Source: CAVQRB01 sp963715055 (lineage in GTDB: Bacteria; Pseudomonadota; Alphaproteobacteria; Rhodobacterales; Rhodobacteraceae). Taken from it: a stretch of 64,000 nt of DNA. Where the stretch lies: positions 124,001-188,000 of the forward strand of contig CAVQRB010000006.1 of NCBI GenBank assembly GCA_963715055.1. Reading direction: 5' to 3'. Position numbers and translations under genes: made by a program. Shown here piece by piece: positions 26,035-34,920 of the stretch. Under the pieces are notes generated by a model. It saw only the letters and a program-made list of their open reading frames with translations. It did not search any database and was not told the origin of the DNA. Each line of letters starts with the position of its first letter. The first letter of the stretch is position 1.

Positions 26035-27408
26035 CTACCCGAGAACGGATTTGACCGCCTTTTGCGTGGCCGCGACCACTGTGTCCGCCTCTTCCCGCGT
26101 GAGGCAGAAAGGCGGGGCGAAACCCAGAATGTCGGATTGCGGCATTGCCCGGGCGATCACCTTGTGCTGATCCATCATTGCAGCCGACACCCGCGCCACC
26201 GCCTTGTCGGCAGGGTCGAAGTAGATCTGCTTTTCCTTGTCCTTGATCAGTTCGACCGCAGCCAGCATCCCTTCGCCGCGCACCTCGCCCACATGCGGAT
26301 GATCGCCCAGGGCTTCCGCCAGCGATTGCCTCAGGTAGCTGCCCACGGACTGCACATTTTCGATCAGTTTCAGATCATCGAGGAGCTTGAGGTTGGCAAC
26401 ACCCGCCGCCGCCCCGATGGGATGCGCAGAATAGGTCCAGCCGTGGCCGAGCGGGCCGTTCTCATCGGTGCCGCGCTCCAGCACCTTCCAGACCCGGTCG
26501 CTGACGATGGACCCTGAAAGCGGCGCATAGGCGGAGGTCAGCCCCTTGGCGATAGTGATGAAATCCGCCTCGAGTCCATAATGATCCGACCCGAACATGG
26601 TGCCAAGGCGCCCGAAGCCGGTCACCACCTCGTCCACCACCAGCAGGATGTCATGCTTGCGCAGCACGCCTTGAATGGCCTGCCAGTAGCCTTCGGGCGG
26701 CGGGACGATGCCGCCGGTGCCGAGCACGGGCTCCCCGATGAAGGCCGCGATGGTGTCTGCGCCTTCGCGCGCGATCAGCGCTTCGAGGTCCGCGACGCAG
26801 GAGGCGACGTAATCGGCCTCGGACTGCGCCCGGTCAGCGCGGCGGTAGTAGAAGGGGGCCGTTGTGTGCAGCACCTGCGCCAAGGGCAGGTCGAACTTCT
26901 TGTGGAAGTAATCCAGACCCGTGAGCGAGCCCGTGACCAGCCCGGAGCCGTGATAGCCGCGCCAGCGCGAGATGATCTTCTTCTTTTCCGGCCGGCCGAG
27001 GATGTTGTTGTAGTACCAGATCAGCTTGACGTTGGTTTCATTGGCGTCCGAGCCGCTGAGGCCGAAATAGACCTTCGACATGTTCGCCGGTGCGCGCTCG
27101 AGGACCATTTTTGCCAGCGTGATGCTCGCCTCGGTGCCATGGCCCATGTAGGCGTGATAATAGGCCAGTTCGCGGGCCTGATCGGCGATGGCATCGGCGA
27201 TCTCCTGCCGCCCGTAGCCCACGTTGACGCAGTAAAGCCCGGCGAAGGCATCGAGAAACCGGTTGCCGTCGCGGTCCTCGATATGGGAGCCGGCAGCGGT
27301 GCGGATCACCCGCGTCGGGCTTTCGCCGCGCGCGTGCTGCGCCAGATGGGTGGAGGGGTGGAAGAAGTTTTCCCGGTCCCACTGATCGAGTTTGTCGTTT
27401 CTGAGCAT
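26035..27408 (-). CDS. doeD: Class III aminotransferase, probable diaminobutyrate aminotransferase of ectoine degradation
   Basis: A 457-residue PLP-dependent aminotransferase. Visible blocks: YAHPIGAAAGVANLKLLDD, LLVVDEVVTGFGRLG (the Asp that binds PLP nitrogen) and FITIAKGLTSAYAPL (the PLP Lys). In ectoine breakdown, DoeD converts 2,4-diaminobutyrate to aspartate semialdehyde; the gene follows doeA and doeB on the same strand, 46 bp after doeB, which supports this assignment. On its own the family also contains omega-amino-acid and taurine transaminases. ATG 27408 is preceded by AAGGAGTG. Confidence 0.82.
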   Translation of the reverse strand: MLRNDKLDQWDRENFFHPSTHLAQHARGESPTRVIRTAAGSHIEDRDGNRFLDAFAGLYCVNVGYGRQEIADAIADQARELAYYHAYMGHGTEASITLAKMVLERAPANMSKVYFGLSGSDANETNVKLIWYYNNILGRPEKKKIISRWRGYHGSGLVTGSLTGLDYFHKKFDLPLAQVLHTTAPFYYRRADRAQSEADYVASCVADLEALIAREGADTIAAFIGEPVLGTGGIVPPPEGYWQAIQGVLRKHDILLVVDEVVTGFGRLGTMFGSDHYGLEADFITIAKGLTSAYAPLSGSIVSDRVWKVLERGTDENGPLGHGWTYSAHPIGAAAGVANLKLLDDLKLIENVQSVGSYLRQSLAEALGDHPHVGEVRGEGMLAAVELIKDKEKQIYFDPADKAVARVSAAMMDQHKVIARAMPQSDILGFAPPFCLTREEADTVVAATQKAVKSVLG

Positions 27409-27454
27409 GGTTTGCACTCCTTTATTTTCTTCTGTGTCCGACCGGCCGCCGTTG

Positions 27455-28468
27455 TCAGGGCAGGGCGGTTTCCACACGCTGTCCGATGACCGCCGTGCAG
27501 TCCCCGCTTTGGATCAGGCCGGGGAAATGGCGGCTGATGAGCAGGCCTCCGGTTCTGGCGCGGCACTCGAAGGGGGCCACGCCGGTGCGGTCGAGCGGCC
27601 AGATGCGCGCCACCACATCGCCTTTCTGCACGCGCTCGCCAAGGTCGATCATCGGTTCGTGCAGCCCGTCCCTGTCGCTGATCACGAAGCAGTCGTCATC
27701 TGGCATCTCCAGCCGGATCGTCGGATCGACCTGCATCTGACCCTTGAGGATGCCCGCATGGATAAGCACATTGCGCAGCCCTTTTTTCGCGATGGCGATG
27801 GACCGCGCGGTGGAGGAGCCGCCCCCGCCAAGTTCGGTGGAGACCAGCACCTTGCCCATCTCCTCCACCGCCGTGTCGTACATGCCGACGCTGTCCAGTT
27901 CCAGAAGCTGCACGGAGTAGGGGGCATTGAAGGCCTCCATCGCGGCGAAACAGGCGGCCTCATTGGCCTTGTCGTCCTGGAAATGCGCGGCGGCGAAGGG
28001 CACGAAGTCGAGCGTCTTGCCACCCGAATGGAAATCGACCGCGAGATCGGCCATGGGAAGCAGCACGCGCTGGAAATAGTCGGCGATCTTTTCGGTGGGC
28101 GTGCCGTCGGGGCGCCCGGGAAACGACCGGTTGAGGTTGCCTCGGTCGATGGGCGAGGTGCGCCGCCCGGCCCGGAAAGCAGGGTAGTTGAAGGCCGGCA
28201 CGACGATCACCCGTCCGGTCACATCATCGGCGCGCAGCGACAGGCACAGATCGTGCAGGGCGATCGGCCCTTCGTATTCGTCCCCGTGGTTGGCACCGGT
28301 CAGCAGCGCTGTCGGCCCCTCGCCGTTCCTGATCACCGTGAGCGGGATCATGATCGCACCCCAGGCGCTGTCGTCCCGACTGTAGGGCAGGCGCAGGAAG
28401 CCGTGCCGCACCCCGTCCTGATCCAGCGGGATCGTCGGTGTGATCGGGGAGGGCCTGTCCGTGCTCAC
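27455..28468 (-). CDS. doeB: N-alpha-acetyl-L-2,4-diaminobutyrate deacetylase
   Basis: A 337-residue zinc deacylase of the succinylglutamate desuccinylase/aspartoacylase family. TGANHGDEYEGPIAL supplies the zinc His and Glu, and VDFHSGGKTLDFVPF and the following region supply the third ligand and active site. DoeB (EutE) removes acetate from N-acetyl-diaminobutyrate formed by DoeA. It starts at GTG 28468, overlapping the doeA stop as GTGA, so the pair is translated together. Length fits the family. Confidence 0.9.
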   Translation of the reverse strand: MSTDRPSPITPTIPLDQDGVRHGFLRLPYSRDDSAWGAIMIPLTVIRNGEGPTALLTGANHGDEYEGPIALHDLCLSLRADDVTGRVIVVPAFNYPAFRAGRRTSPIDRGNLNRSFPGRPDGTPTEKIADYFQRVLLPMADLAVDFHSGGKTLDFVPFAAAHFQDDKANEAACFAAMEAFNAPYSVQLLELDSVGMYDTAVEEMGKVLVSTELGGGGSSTARSIAIAKKGLRNVLIHAGILKGQMQVDPTIRLEMPDDDCFVISDRDGLHEPMIDLGERVQKGDVVARIWPLDRTGVAPFECRARTGGLLISRHFPGLIQSGDCTAVIGQRVETALP

Positions 28469-29652
28469 GCCTTCACGACCATCTTGCGCGGCACATCGGC
28501 GAGGCACTCGGGGCCGCCTTGCCCGATGCGGATGCTTTCGGTGATCTCGAAGCCCCAGTCCTCCATCCAGAGGCCGGTCATGAAGTGGAAGGTCATGTTT
28601 TCCTCAAGGACCGTCTTGTCGCCGGGCCGCAGGGACATTGTGCGCTCGCCCCAGTCGGGCGGGTAGCTGAGGCCGATGGGATAGCCGGTGCGGTTGTCCT
28701 TGGTGATGCCGTATTTCTTCAGGACTCCGAAAAAGGCATGGGCGATATCCTCGCAGGTATTGCCGACCTTGGCGGCCTCGAGCCCGGCCTCCATGCCTTC
28801 CAGAACGGCTTTTTCGGCATCAAGGAAGGTCTGCGTCGGTTTTCCGAGAAAAATCGTGCGAGACAGCGGGCAGTGATACCGGTGATAGACGCCGGCGATC
28901 TCGAAAAACGTGCCTTCGCCGGACTTCATCGGGGCGTCGTCCCAGGTCAGATGTGGTGCCGCGGCATCCGAGCCCGACGGCAGGAGCGGCACGATGGCAG
29001 GGTAATCGCCGCCTGCGCCGAGATCAGGGTCATAGCGCAGGGCGGCATCGTAGATTTCCGCCACAAGGTCACATTTGCGGATGCCCGGTTCGATCTTTTC
29101 CGCGATGCGCGCGTGCATCCGACCGACGATCCGGCCCGCCGTGCGCATATAGGCCAGTTCGGTCTCCGATTTGACGGCTCTTTGCCAGTTCACCAGCGCC
29201 GTGGCGTCCGTGAACGCAGCCTCCGGCAGATGCGACTGGAGCGAAGCGAAAGCCGCCGCCGAGAACCAGTAGTTGTCCATCTCGACGCCGATCCGCCCCT
29301 TGCCGATCCTGCGGTCCTTGAGTTGCGCGCTCAGATAATCCATCGGGTGGCGTTCGGTCGACTGCACGTAGTGGTCCGGGTAGCCGATGATGTTCTGGGG
29401 CCGCATGAAGCAGGTGCGCAGCGCTCCGTTGGCGTCCTGCGAGCGGCCAAACCAGTAGGGCTCGCCCTCGAGCGTCAGAATGACCGCCTGATGCACATAG
29501 AAGGACCAGCCGTCGTAGCCGGTCAGCCAGTTCATGTTGCTGGGATCCGAGACCAGCAGCAGGTCGAGCCCGCGGCGCTGCATCTCCTCGCGGGTTCTCC
29601 CGATGCGGCCCGCGAATTCGTCACGGCTGAAATTGAGTTTCGGCTCTGGCAT
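28465..29652 (-). CDS. doeA: Ectoine hydrolase (M24 peptidase family)
   Basis: A 395-residue protein of the creatinase/prolidase fold that opens the ectoine ring, giving N-acetyl-diaminobutyrates. Characteristic residues: the N-terminal half with NMNWLTGYDGWSFYVHQ; the C-terminal pita-bread half with EIAGVYHRYHCPLSRTIF and YPIGLSYPPDWGERTMSL. It heads a doeA-doeB-doeD operon. Ring opening by DoeA plus DoeB and DoeD would yield aspartate semialdehyde; the dehydrogenase (DoeC), regulator and ectoine transporter are not in this window. Confidence 0.92.
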   Translation of the reverse strand: MPEPKLNFSRDEFAGRIGRTREEMQRRGLDLLLVSDPSNMNWLTGYDGWSFYVHQAVILTLEGEPYWFGRSQDANGALRTCFMRPQNIIGYPDHYVQSTERHPMDYLSAQLKDRRIGKGRIGVEMDNYWFSAAAFASLQSHLPEAAFTDATALVNWQRAVKSETELAYMRTAGRIVGRMHARIAEKIEPGIRKCDLVAEIYDAALRYDPDLGAGGDYPAIVPLLPSGSDAAAPHLTWDDAPMKSGEGTFFEIAGVYHRYHCPLSRTIFLGKPTQTFLDAEKAVLEGMEAGLEAAKVGNTCEDIAHAFFGVLKKYGITKDNRTGYPIGLSYPPDWGERTMSLRPGDKTVLEENMTFHFMTGLWMEDWGFEITESIRIGQGGPECLADVPRKMVVKA

Positions 29653-29970
29653 GATGCGCCTCGCAGGTCAGGTCGGAAACCCGAACCTTCGGCGCGATGC
29701 CGGGTCCGGTCGGCACCACTCTGTCCTGTTTCAGGGGGCCGGTCAAACCGGTCTTGCGCGGCTGGGTGCGAAGGCAAACGGCAGGCAGGATGCGCCGTTA
29801 AGGAGGGTTTTCAACAAGCGGCTGGACTCATCCGTGCAATCTTTGCATTTTGGCAACAGGTGCCGTTGCTTCGTGCCGCACACGCGGATGTGTCTGGTCG
29901 TTTACGGCAAATTTCCCATTTTCGACACAAAATCGTGTAGAACACACAAAAAGCCAAGGATTCTGAAGAG
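29653..29970. promoter_or_regulatory. Divergent promoter region between doeA and an L,D-transpeptidase gene
   Basis: About 318 bases without a gene. The right part (29905-29965) is AT-rich and repeats ACAC motifs. It should hold promoters for both directions, but I see no clear palindrome or box I can name. Confidence 0.4.
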
Positions 29971-30636
29971 ATGTTGACGCGCCGCCACTTTATCGCCACC
30001 TCTGCCGCCCTGTTCTCCGCGCCGATCGCGCAGCAGGTTTCCGCAGCGCCCGTTTCGGACAGTTCGAAATGGTCGGCCTGGGACGCGCAGGTGACGCCGG
30101 CGAATTTCGATCCCGCGACGAGCAACCCCTGGGGGTTTCATCCCCGCTTTCTGCCCCAGGTCGTCGAGGCCAACACGGGCCTCACACCGGGTGACATCCA
30201 TGTCGATGCGGTGGCGCGCTACCTCTATCACATTCGTGGTGACGGCACGGCCATGCGCTACGGCGTGGCGATTGCCCGCGGCAATCTTTATGAGCCCGGC
30301 ACCTACAAGATCCGCCGCAAGGCCAAGTGGCCGACCTGGACGCCGACGGCGGCCATGATCGCGCGGGATCCAGGCCTTTATGCGCAGCACGCCGACGGCA
30401 TGAACGCCGGCCCGAGCAATCCGTTGGGCTCGCGGGCCTTCTATCTCTTCGTGGGCAATCGCGACACCTACCTGCGCATCCACGGCACGCCCTATCCGAA
30501 ATCGATCGGGGGGCGCGCGAGCTCAGGCTGCGTGCGCATGGTCATGGCGCATATCAACGGGCTTTACGATCAGGTGTCGACGGGCGCCACCGCCTATCTT
30601 TACCCGCCGGAAAACACCGTCACCGCGCGCAGCTGA
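29971..30636 (+). CDS. L,D-transpeptidase (YkuD family)
   Basis: A 221-residue secreted enzyme with a Tat-like or Sec signal (MLTRRHFIATSAALFSAP). The YkuD active site is complete: LRIHGTPYPKSIGG with the His, then ASSGCVRM holding the nucleophilic Cys. Such enzymes form 3-3 peptidoglycan crosslinks or anchor proteins to peptidoglycan in the periplasm. ATG 29971 follows GAAGAG. Downstream a small lipoprotein gene is convergent, ten bases from its stop. Confidence 0.92.
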   Translation: MLTRRHFIATSAALFSAPIAQQVSAAPVSDSSKWSAWDAQVTPANFDPATSNPWGFHPRFLPQVVEANTGLTPGDIHVDAVARYLYHIRGDGTAMRYGVAIARGNLYEPGTYKIRRKAKWPTWTPTAAMIARDPGLYAQHADGMNAGPSNPLGSRAFYLFVGNRDTYLRIHGTPYPKSIGGRASSGCVRMVMAHINGLYDQVSTGATAYLYPPENTVTARS

Positions 30637-30646
30637 CGCCTGCGCG

Positions 30647-30952
30647 TCAGGTCGCGGCAGGTGGCGCGGCGGGCGCGGGTGTCGCGGCTTGCGTACAGAT
30701 CGGCCGACCTTCAGGCGTGCGCAGCGGCAGCAATGTCGTCTCCACCGGTCCGCTATGGCGGTAGACATAACAGCCATCGGTCGGGTTGATCTTGACCGCG
30801 CTGAGGTCCTGGTAGGGGGCCGCGAGGGCTGCTACGCTTTCGGGCAGGTTGGTAATGAACCCCGCAGAGGGGTCGGTCGTCCCACCTTGGAACTCTTCGC
30901 ACCCGGCAAGTGCCAGCGTGGCGCCACTCACCATCCAGAACACGGCTTTCAT
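30647..30952 (-). CDS. Small predicted lipoprotein
   Basis: A 101-residue protein with a lipobox LALAGC at residues 13-18, so Cys18 is the expected lipidation site. After it the mature part holds one Cys pair (GCYVYRHSG and PICTQ), possibly a disulfide, and ends in Ala/Pro repeats. No known domain. ATG 30952 follows GGAGAAAG. Probable outer-membrane or inner-membrane lipoprotein; function unknown. Confidence 0.75.
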   Translation of the reverse strand: MKAVFWMVSGATLALAGCEEFQGGTTDPSAGFITNLPESVAALAAPYQDLSAVKINPTDGCYVYRHSGPVETTLLPLRTPEGRPICTQAATPAPAAPPAAT

Positions 30953-31070
30953 ATATCTTTCTCCAGGGCTTTTGTCGGCGGCAGTCGGGACTGCCTTATT
31001 GCTCTTTGCGGCAGCTTGTCCGATTTGGCGCTGGAAAACCAGCCCTCGATTCCTTTTGGTTCAGAGGCGG

Positions 31071-31700
31071 TCAGGAGATTTCGGTCAAGGCTGCAAGCCC
31101 CATGGATGCAAGCGTCACGAACAGCAGGATGCTGGCGCAAAGCCCCAAGGAAACAAGGATACTCAATGGCGGCGACAACGGTCGCTCGCCTTTGACGGGT
31201 GTCGTCAGAAGGGCACGGTATGCGCAGTAGGCGCCGGGCAGCAGGGCATAGAGATAACTGCCTGAAATGTTCTCGAAAGCGGCGGAGCGCAGGAGGGTCG
31301 GCCCGACGACCTCGAGTGCCGTGCGGGCGTCGCCACCGAATGAGCCGAAGAGCCTTGCCGAGCCCACGTAGACCAGAGCGTGTACCCCGACGAAGATGCC
31401 GCTGCGAAGCAGGGCGTCCCCCAACAAGGCTGGTGCTCCGGTGGCCTTGCCCTTTGAGAGGCGCAATCCGGTGGTGAGAAAGCCCACGTAATTCACCGCG
31501 AAAACGACCAGCACGCCGTTTGTGATCACCTGTCGCGCGAAGCGGACGAGAGCTTCGGGACTACCGGCGAGCAAGGTCGCAAAACCGGGTGTTGAGATGA
31601 CGAAGAGTGCCAGAAACGGCAGCAGGCTCAGGCTGCTGAAAACCAGGACCCGCCAGATGAAGCGATGTGCGGGCAGGGCGGTGTCGAACATCTTTCGCAT
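31071..31700 (-). CDS. Hypothetical integral membrane protein
   Basis: A 209-residue protein with about five hydrophobic segments, including LVFSSLSLLPFLALFVIS, GVLVVFAVNYVGFLTTG and ILVSLGLCASILLFVTLAS. No family recognised. ATG 31700 is preceded by GAAGGCAGG. It is transcribed away from copA and towards the lipoprotein gene; whether it shares regulation with copA is unclear. Confidence 0.65.
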   Translation of the reverse strand: MRKMFDTALPAHRFIWRVLVFSSLSLLPFLALFVISTPGFATLLAGSPEALVRFARQVITNGVLVVFAVNYVGFLTTGLRLSKGKATGAPALLGDALLRSGIFVGVHALVYVGSARLFGSFGGDARTALEVVGPTLLRSAAFENISGSYLYALLPGAYCAYRALLTTPVKGERPLSPPLSILVSLGLCASILLFVTLASMGLAALTEIS

Positions 31701-31938
31701 GAAGCAGACCTGCCTTCGGTCAGTGGTGGTGGGCGCCGCGGGCGCTTGTGAGGCCCTGCCGGATCAGCGGAGCATAGCAGGGTGCTTGCCGCTTCTCCAT
31801 CTATGGCGGCCGGTGGCTCTTGCGCGATGCAATGCGACCGATCGGATTTGGCAGGACAGTTCCAGCGCATGCGCCTTTGTCGCGGCGCAGCTTTGTCCCT
31901 TGCGGCCCCATGTCGCCACATTGCAGTTGCGGAACCTC

Positions 31939-31969
31939 TTGAGCTTCCAGTAACTGGAAGCCTTATACT
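31939..31969 (+). promoter_or_regulatory. CueR/HmrR-type promoter of copA with 19-bp spacer
   Basis: -35 TTGAGC (31939-31944) and -10 TATACT (31964-31969) are separated by 19 bases. A perfect 19-bp palindrome, GCTTCCAGTAACTGGAAGC (31943-31961), fills the spacer. The long spacer with an embedded dyad is the MerR-family activation design and matches CueR/HmrR operators. Confidence 0.9.
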
Positions 31970-31997
31970 CCTGTCGAAACTGAAAGAAAACAGAGCC

Positions 31998-34496
31998 ATG
32001 ACCAATTCGATTCCCGCGCGTCTCCATATCGAGGGTATGCATTGCGCTTCCTGCACGGGTCGCGTCGAGCGCGCCTTGCGGCAGGTGCCCGGGATCGACG
32101 CTGTCGCGGTGAACCTCGCCGCCGAAACCGCGCAGTTCGGCGCGCAGGACGCGGATGCCCTGTCACGCGCGGCGGAGGCGCTGACAGCACTCGGCTACCC
32201 CGCCCGCACGGGCAGGGCGGTTCTGACCATCGCGGCGATGCACTGCGCCTCCTGCGTAGGCCGCGTCGAAAAGGCGCTGAAGGCGGTGCCGGGCGTGCTG
32301 GAGGCATCGGTCAATCTGGCGGCGGAGACAGCGACGATTTCCTACCTCGAGGGCGTGACCGACGCATCCGCACTGGCGGCGGCCAGCACCAGCGCAGGTT
32401 ACGCCGCCGAAATCAGGGCAGCGGAAGACAGCGTCTCGCGGGTCGACCGAAAAGCCGGTGAGGCGCGCGTGCAAAAGCGGCGCATGCTCACCGCCGCCGC
32501 GCTGGCGCTGCCGGTCTTCGTGCTGGAGATGGGCGCTCATATGATCCCGGGCTTCCATCACCTGATTGCGAACACCATCGGGATACAGACCTCCTGGCTC
32601 ATCCAGTTTGTGCTTGCCACGCTGGTGCTCTTCGGACCGGGACGTGCCTTCTTCACGGTTGGGATCCGTGCGCTGCTGCGCGGCGCGCCGGACATGAACA
32701 GCCTTGTGGCTCTCGGCACCGGGGCCGCCTGGAGCTATTCGGTTGCGGCGACCTTTCTGCCCACGCTTTTGCCCCAAGGCCTGCGCGCGGTCTATTTCGA
32801 AGCGGCGGCCGTCATCGTGGTCTTGATCCTGCTCGGGCGCTGGCTCGAGGCGCGTGCCAAGGGACGGACGGGTGCGGCGATCGAGCGCTTGCTCGGGCTT
32901 CAGGTCCGCACCGCCCGGGTCCTTTCGGAGGGTACGGCGAAGGAGGTGGCCATCGACGCCCTGAAGGTGGGCGATCTTGTCCTCGTGCGGCCCGGCGAGC
33001 GGATAGCGGTCGATGGGGAAGTCACCGAAGGCAGCAGCAATGTCGATGAGAGCATGATCACCGGTGAGCCGATGCCCGTGGCAAAGGCGCAGGGCACGAT
33101 GCTGACGGGGGGCACGGTCAATGGCACCGGCAGCCTGACCTTTCGCGCCACGCGCGTGGGCGCCGATACGACGCTGGCGCAGATCATCCGGATGGTGGAG
33201 GACGCCCAGAGCGCGCGGCTTCCCATCCAGGGGGTCGTGGACCGGATCACGCTGTGGTTCGTGCCTGCAGTTCTGGCGGCGGCCCTGCTGACGGTCGCGG
33301 TCTGGCTGATCGCGGGGCCGGATCCGGCACTCACGCTTGCGCTGGTGGCCGGGGTGTCCGTCCTCATCATCGCCTGCCCCTGCGCCATGGGTCTTGCCAC
33401 GCCCACGTCGATCATGGTCGGCACCGGGCGCGCCGCCGAGATGGGCGTGCTTTTCCGCAAGGGGGATGCCTTGCAGGCCTTGAGCGAGGTGGCGGTGATC
33501 GCCCTCGACAAGACCGGCACGCTCACCGAAGGCAAGCCGGTCCTGACGGATTTGCACCTTGCCCCGGGTTTCGATCGCGCTGATGTGTTGCGGATCGTGG
33601 GTGCGGTGGAGGCGCAGTCCGAGCATCCGATTGCAGAAGCCATCGTGGCGGCGGCGCGCGCCGAGGGGCTGGCATTTCCGGACGTGGCGGACTTCACCTC
33701 GCGCACCGGGTTCGGCGTGACGGCCCGCGTCGATGGCAAGGCAGTACTGGTGGGTGCGGAGCGGTTGATGGAAAGCGAAAACATCGACACCGGGCCACTT
33801 CGCAAGATCGAGGGCGATCTGGCGCGGCGTGGGCGAACGGCGCTTTTCGCGGCAGTGGGCGGCAAGCTCGCTGCGGTGATCGCGGTCGCGGACCCGGTGA
33901 AACCGTCCAGCGCCGAGGCCGTCGCCGCCCTTCGCGCGCGGGGGCTGACCGTCGCCATGATCACGGGCGATAAGGCCGAAACCGCGCAGGCCATCGCGCG
34001 CGAGATCGGGATCGAGCAGGTCATCGCGGGCGTGCTGCCGGAGGGCAAGGTCGCGGCACTCGACAGGCTGCGCGCAGGCGGGCGGAAACTGGCTTTCGTC
34101 GGCGATGGGATCAACGATGCCCCGGCGCTGGCCCATGCGGAAGTGGGCATCGCCATCGGCACCGGCACCGATGTCGCCATCGAAAGCGCCGACGTGGTTC
34201 TGATGTCCGGCGATCTGCGCGGGGTGGTCAACGCCATCGACGTCTCGCAGGCGACGATGCGCAACATCCGGCAGAACCTGGTCTGGGCCTTCGGCTATAA
34301 CACGGCGCTGATCCCGGTGGCCGCTGGCGTGCTTTATCCCGCCTTCGGGCTCTTGTTGTCGCCGGTCTTCGCCGCCGGTGCCATGGCGCTCTCCTCGGTC
34401 TCGGTGCTTGGCAATGCGCTGCGCTTGCGACGTCTGACCCCGGCGCTCGGGCAAACCGACGCCCTTGCCGCCGTTCCTTCGCAGCCAGCGGAATAG
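31998..34496 (+). CDS. copA: Copper-exporting P1B-type ATPase
   Basis: An 832-residue pump that exports Cu(I) from the cytoplasm. Two N-terminal metal-binding domains carry GMHCASC (Cys16, Cys19) and AMHCASC (Cys83, Cys86). The transmembrane CPC lies at residues 460-462 (IIACPCAMGLATP). The phosphorylated Asp is D504 in DKTGT, and GDGINDAPALAHAEVG closes the P domain. Start ATG 31998 is chosen because it lies directly after the copper promoter and opens the first metal-binding domain. The regulator cueR follows nine bases after the stop. Confidence 0.96.
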   Translation: MTNSIPARLHIEGMHCASCTGRVERALRQVPGIDAVAVNLAAETAQFGAQDADALSRAAEALTALGYPARTGRAVLTIAAMHCASCVGRVEKALKAVPGVLEASVNLAAETATISYLEGVTDASALAAASTSAGYAAEIRAAEDSVSRVDRKAGEARVQKRRMLTAAALALPVFVLEMGAHMIPGFHHLIANTIGIQTSWLIQFVLATLVLFGPGRAFFTVGIRALLRGAPDMNSLVALGTGAAWSYSVAATFLPTLLPQGLRAVYFEAAAVIVVLILLGRWLEARAKGRTGAAIERLLGLQVRTARVLSEGTAKEVAIDALKVGDLVLVRPGERIAVDGEVTEGSSNVDESMITGEPMPVAKAQGTMLTGGTVNGTGSLTFRATRVGADTTLAQIIRMVEDAQSARLPIQGVVDRITLWFVPAVLAAALLTVAVWLIAGPDPALTLALVAGVSVLIIACPCAMGLATPTSIMVGTGRAAEMGVLFRKGDALQALSEVAVIALDKTGTLTEGKPVLTDLHLAPGFDRADVLRIVGAVEAQSEHPIAEAIVAAARAEGLAFPDVADFTSRTGFGVTARVDGKAVLVGAERLMESENIDTGPLRKIEGDLARRGRTALFAAVGGKLAAVIAVADPVKPSSAEAVAALRARGLTVAMITGDKAETAQAIAREIGIEQVIAGVLPEGKVAALDRLRAGGRKLAFVGDGINDAPALAHAEVGIAIGTGTDVAIESADVVLMSGDLRGVVNAIDVSQATMRNIRQNLVWAFGYNTALIPVAAGVLYPAFGLLLSPVFAAGAMALSSVSVLGNALRLRRLTPALGQTDALAAVPSQPAE

Positions 34497-34505
34497 GAGA
34501 TCTCC

Positions 34506-34901
34506 ATGAACATCGGTGAAGTCGCCCGCCGCTCCGGCCTGCCGTCCAAGACAATCCGCTACTATGAGGACATCGGCCTGATCCACCCGTTGCGCAGCGA
34601 CAACGGCTACCGCGCCTTTCAGGAGAAGGACCTGCACAAGCTGGCCTTTCTGGGCCGCGCCCGTACCTTGGGCTTTTCGATCGAGGATTGCCGCACGCTG
34701 CTTGCGCTCTATGAGGACGGCCACCGCGAGAGCGCGCAGGTCAAGCAGGTCGCCGAAGAGCACCTGCACCAGATCGACGACAAGATCGCGCAGTTGCAAT
34801 CCATGCGCGACACGCTGTCCGAGCTTGTGGAGGCCTGCCGGGGCGATGATCGCCCGGACTGCCCCATCCTCGCCGACCTTGCGTCAAAGGTCGGAAAATG
34901 A
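34506..34901 (+). CDS. cueR: Cu(I)-responsive MerR-family regulator CueR/HmrR
   Basis: A 131-residue regulator. The MerR DNA-binding domain opens with MNIGEVARRSGLPSKTIRYY, and the dimerisation helix runs from about residue 75. The copper site is CRGDDRPDC with Cys111 and Cys119, the two-Cys spacing typical of CueR for monovalent metals. GGAGATCTCC precedes the ATG. It should activate the copA promoter at 31939-31969 and, being in the same transcript, its own synthesis. Confidence 0.94.
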   Translation: MNIGEVARRSGLPSKTIRYYEDIGLIHPLRSDNGYRAFQEKDLHKLAFLGRARTLGFSIEDCRTLLALYEDGHRESAQVKQVAEEHLHQIDDKIAQLQSMRDTLSELVEACRGDDRPDCPILADLASKVGK

Positions 34902-34920
34902 CCTGAGCCGCCCGTTGCCC

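Noticed and set aside
32163..34799. Nearly 880-codon minus-strand frame opposite copA and cueR
   Set aside because: The plus strand carries all P1B-ATPase and MerR motifs; the minus reading is charged, repetitive and motif-free.
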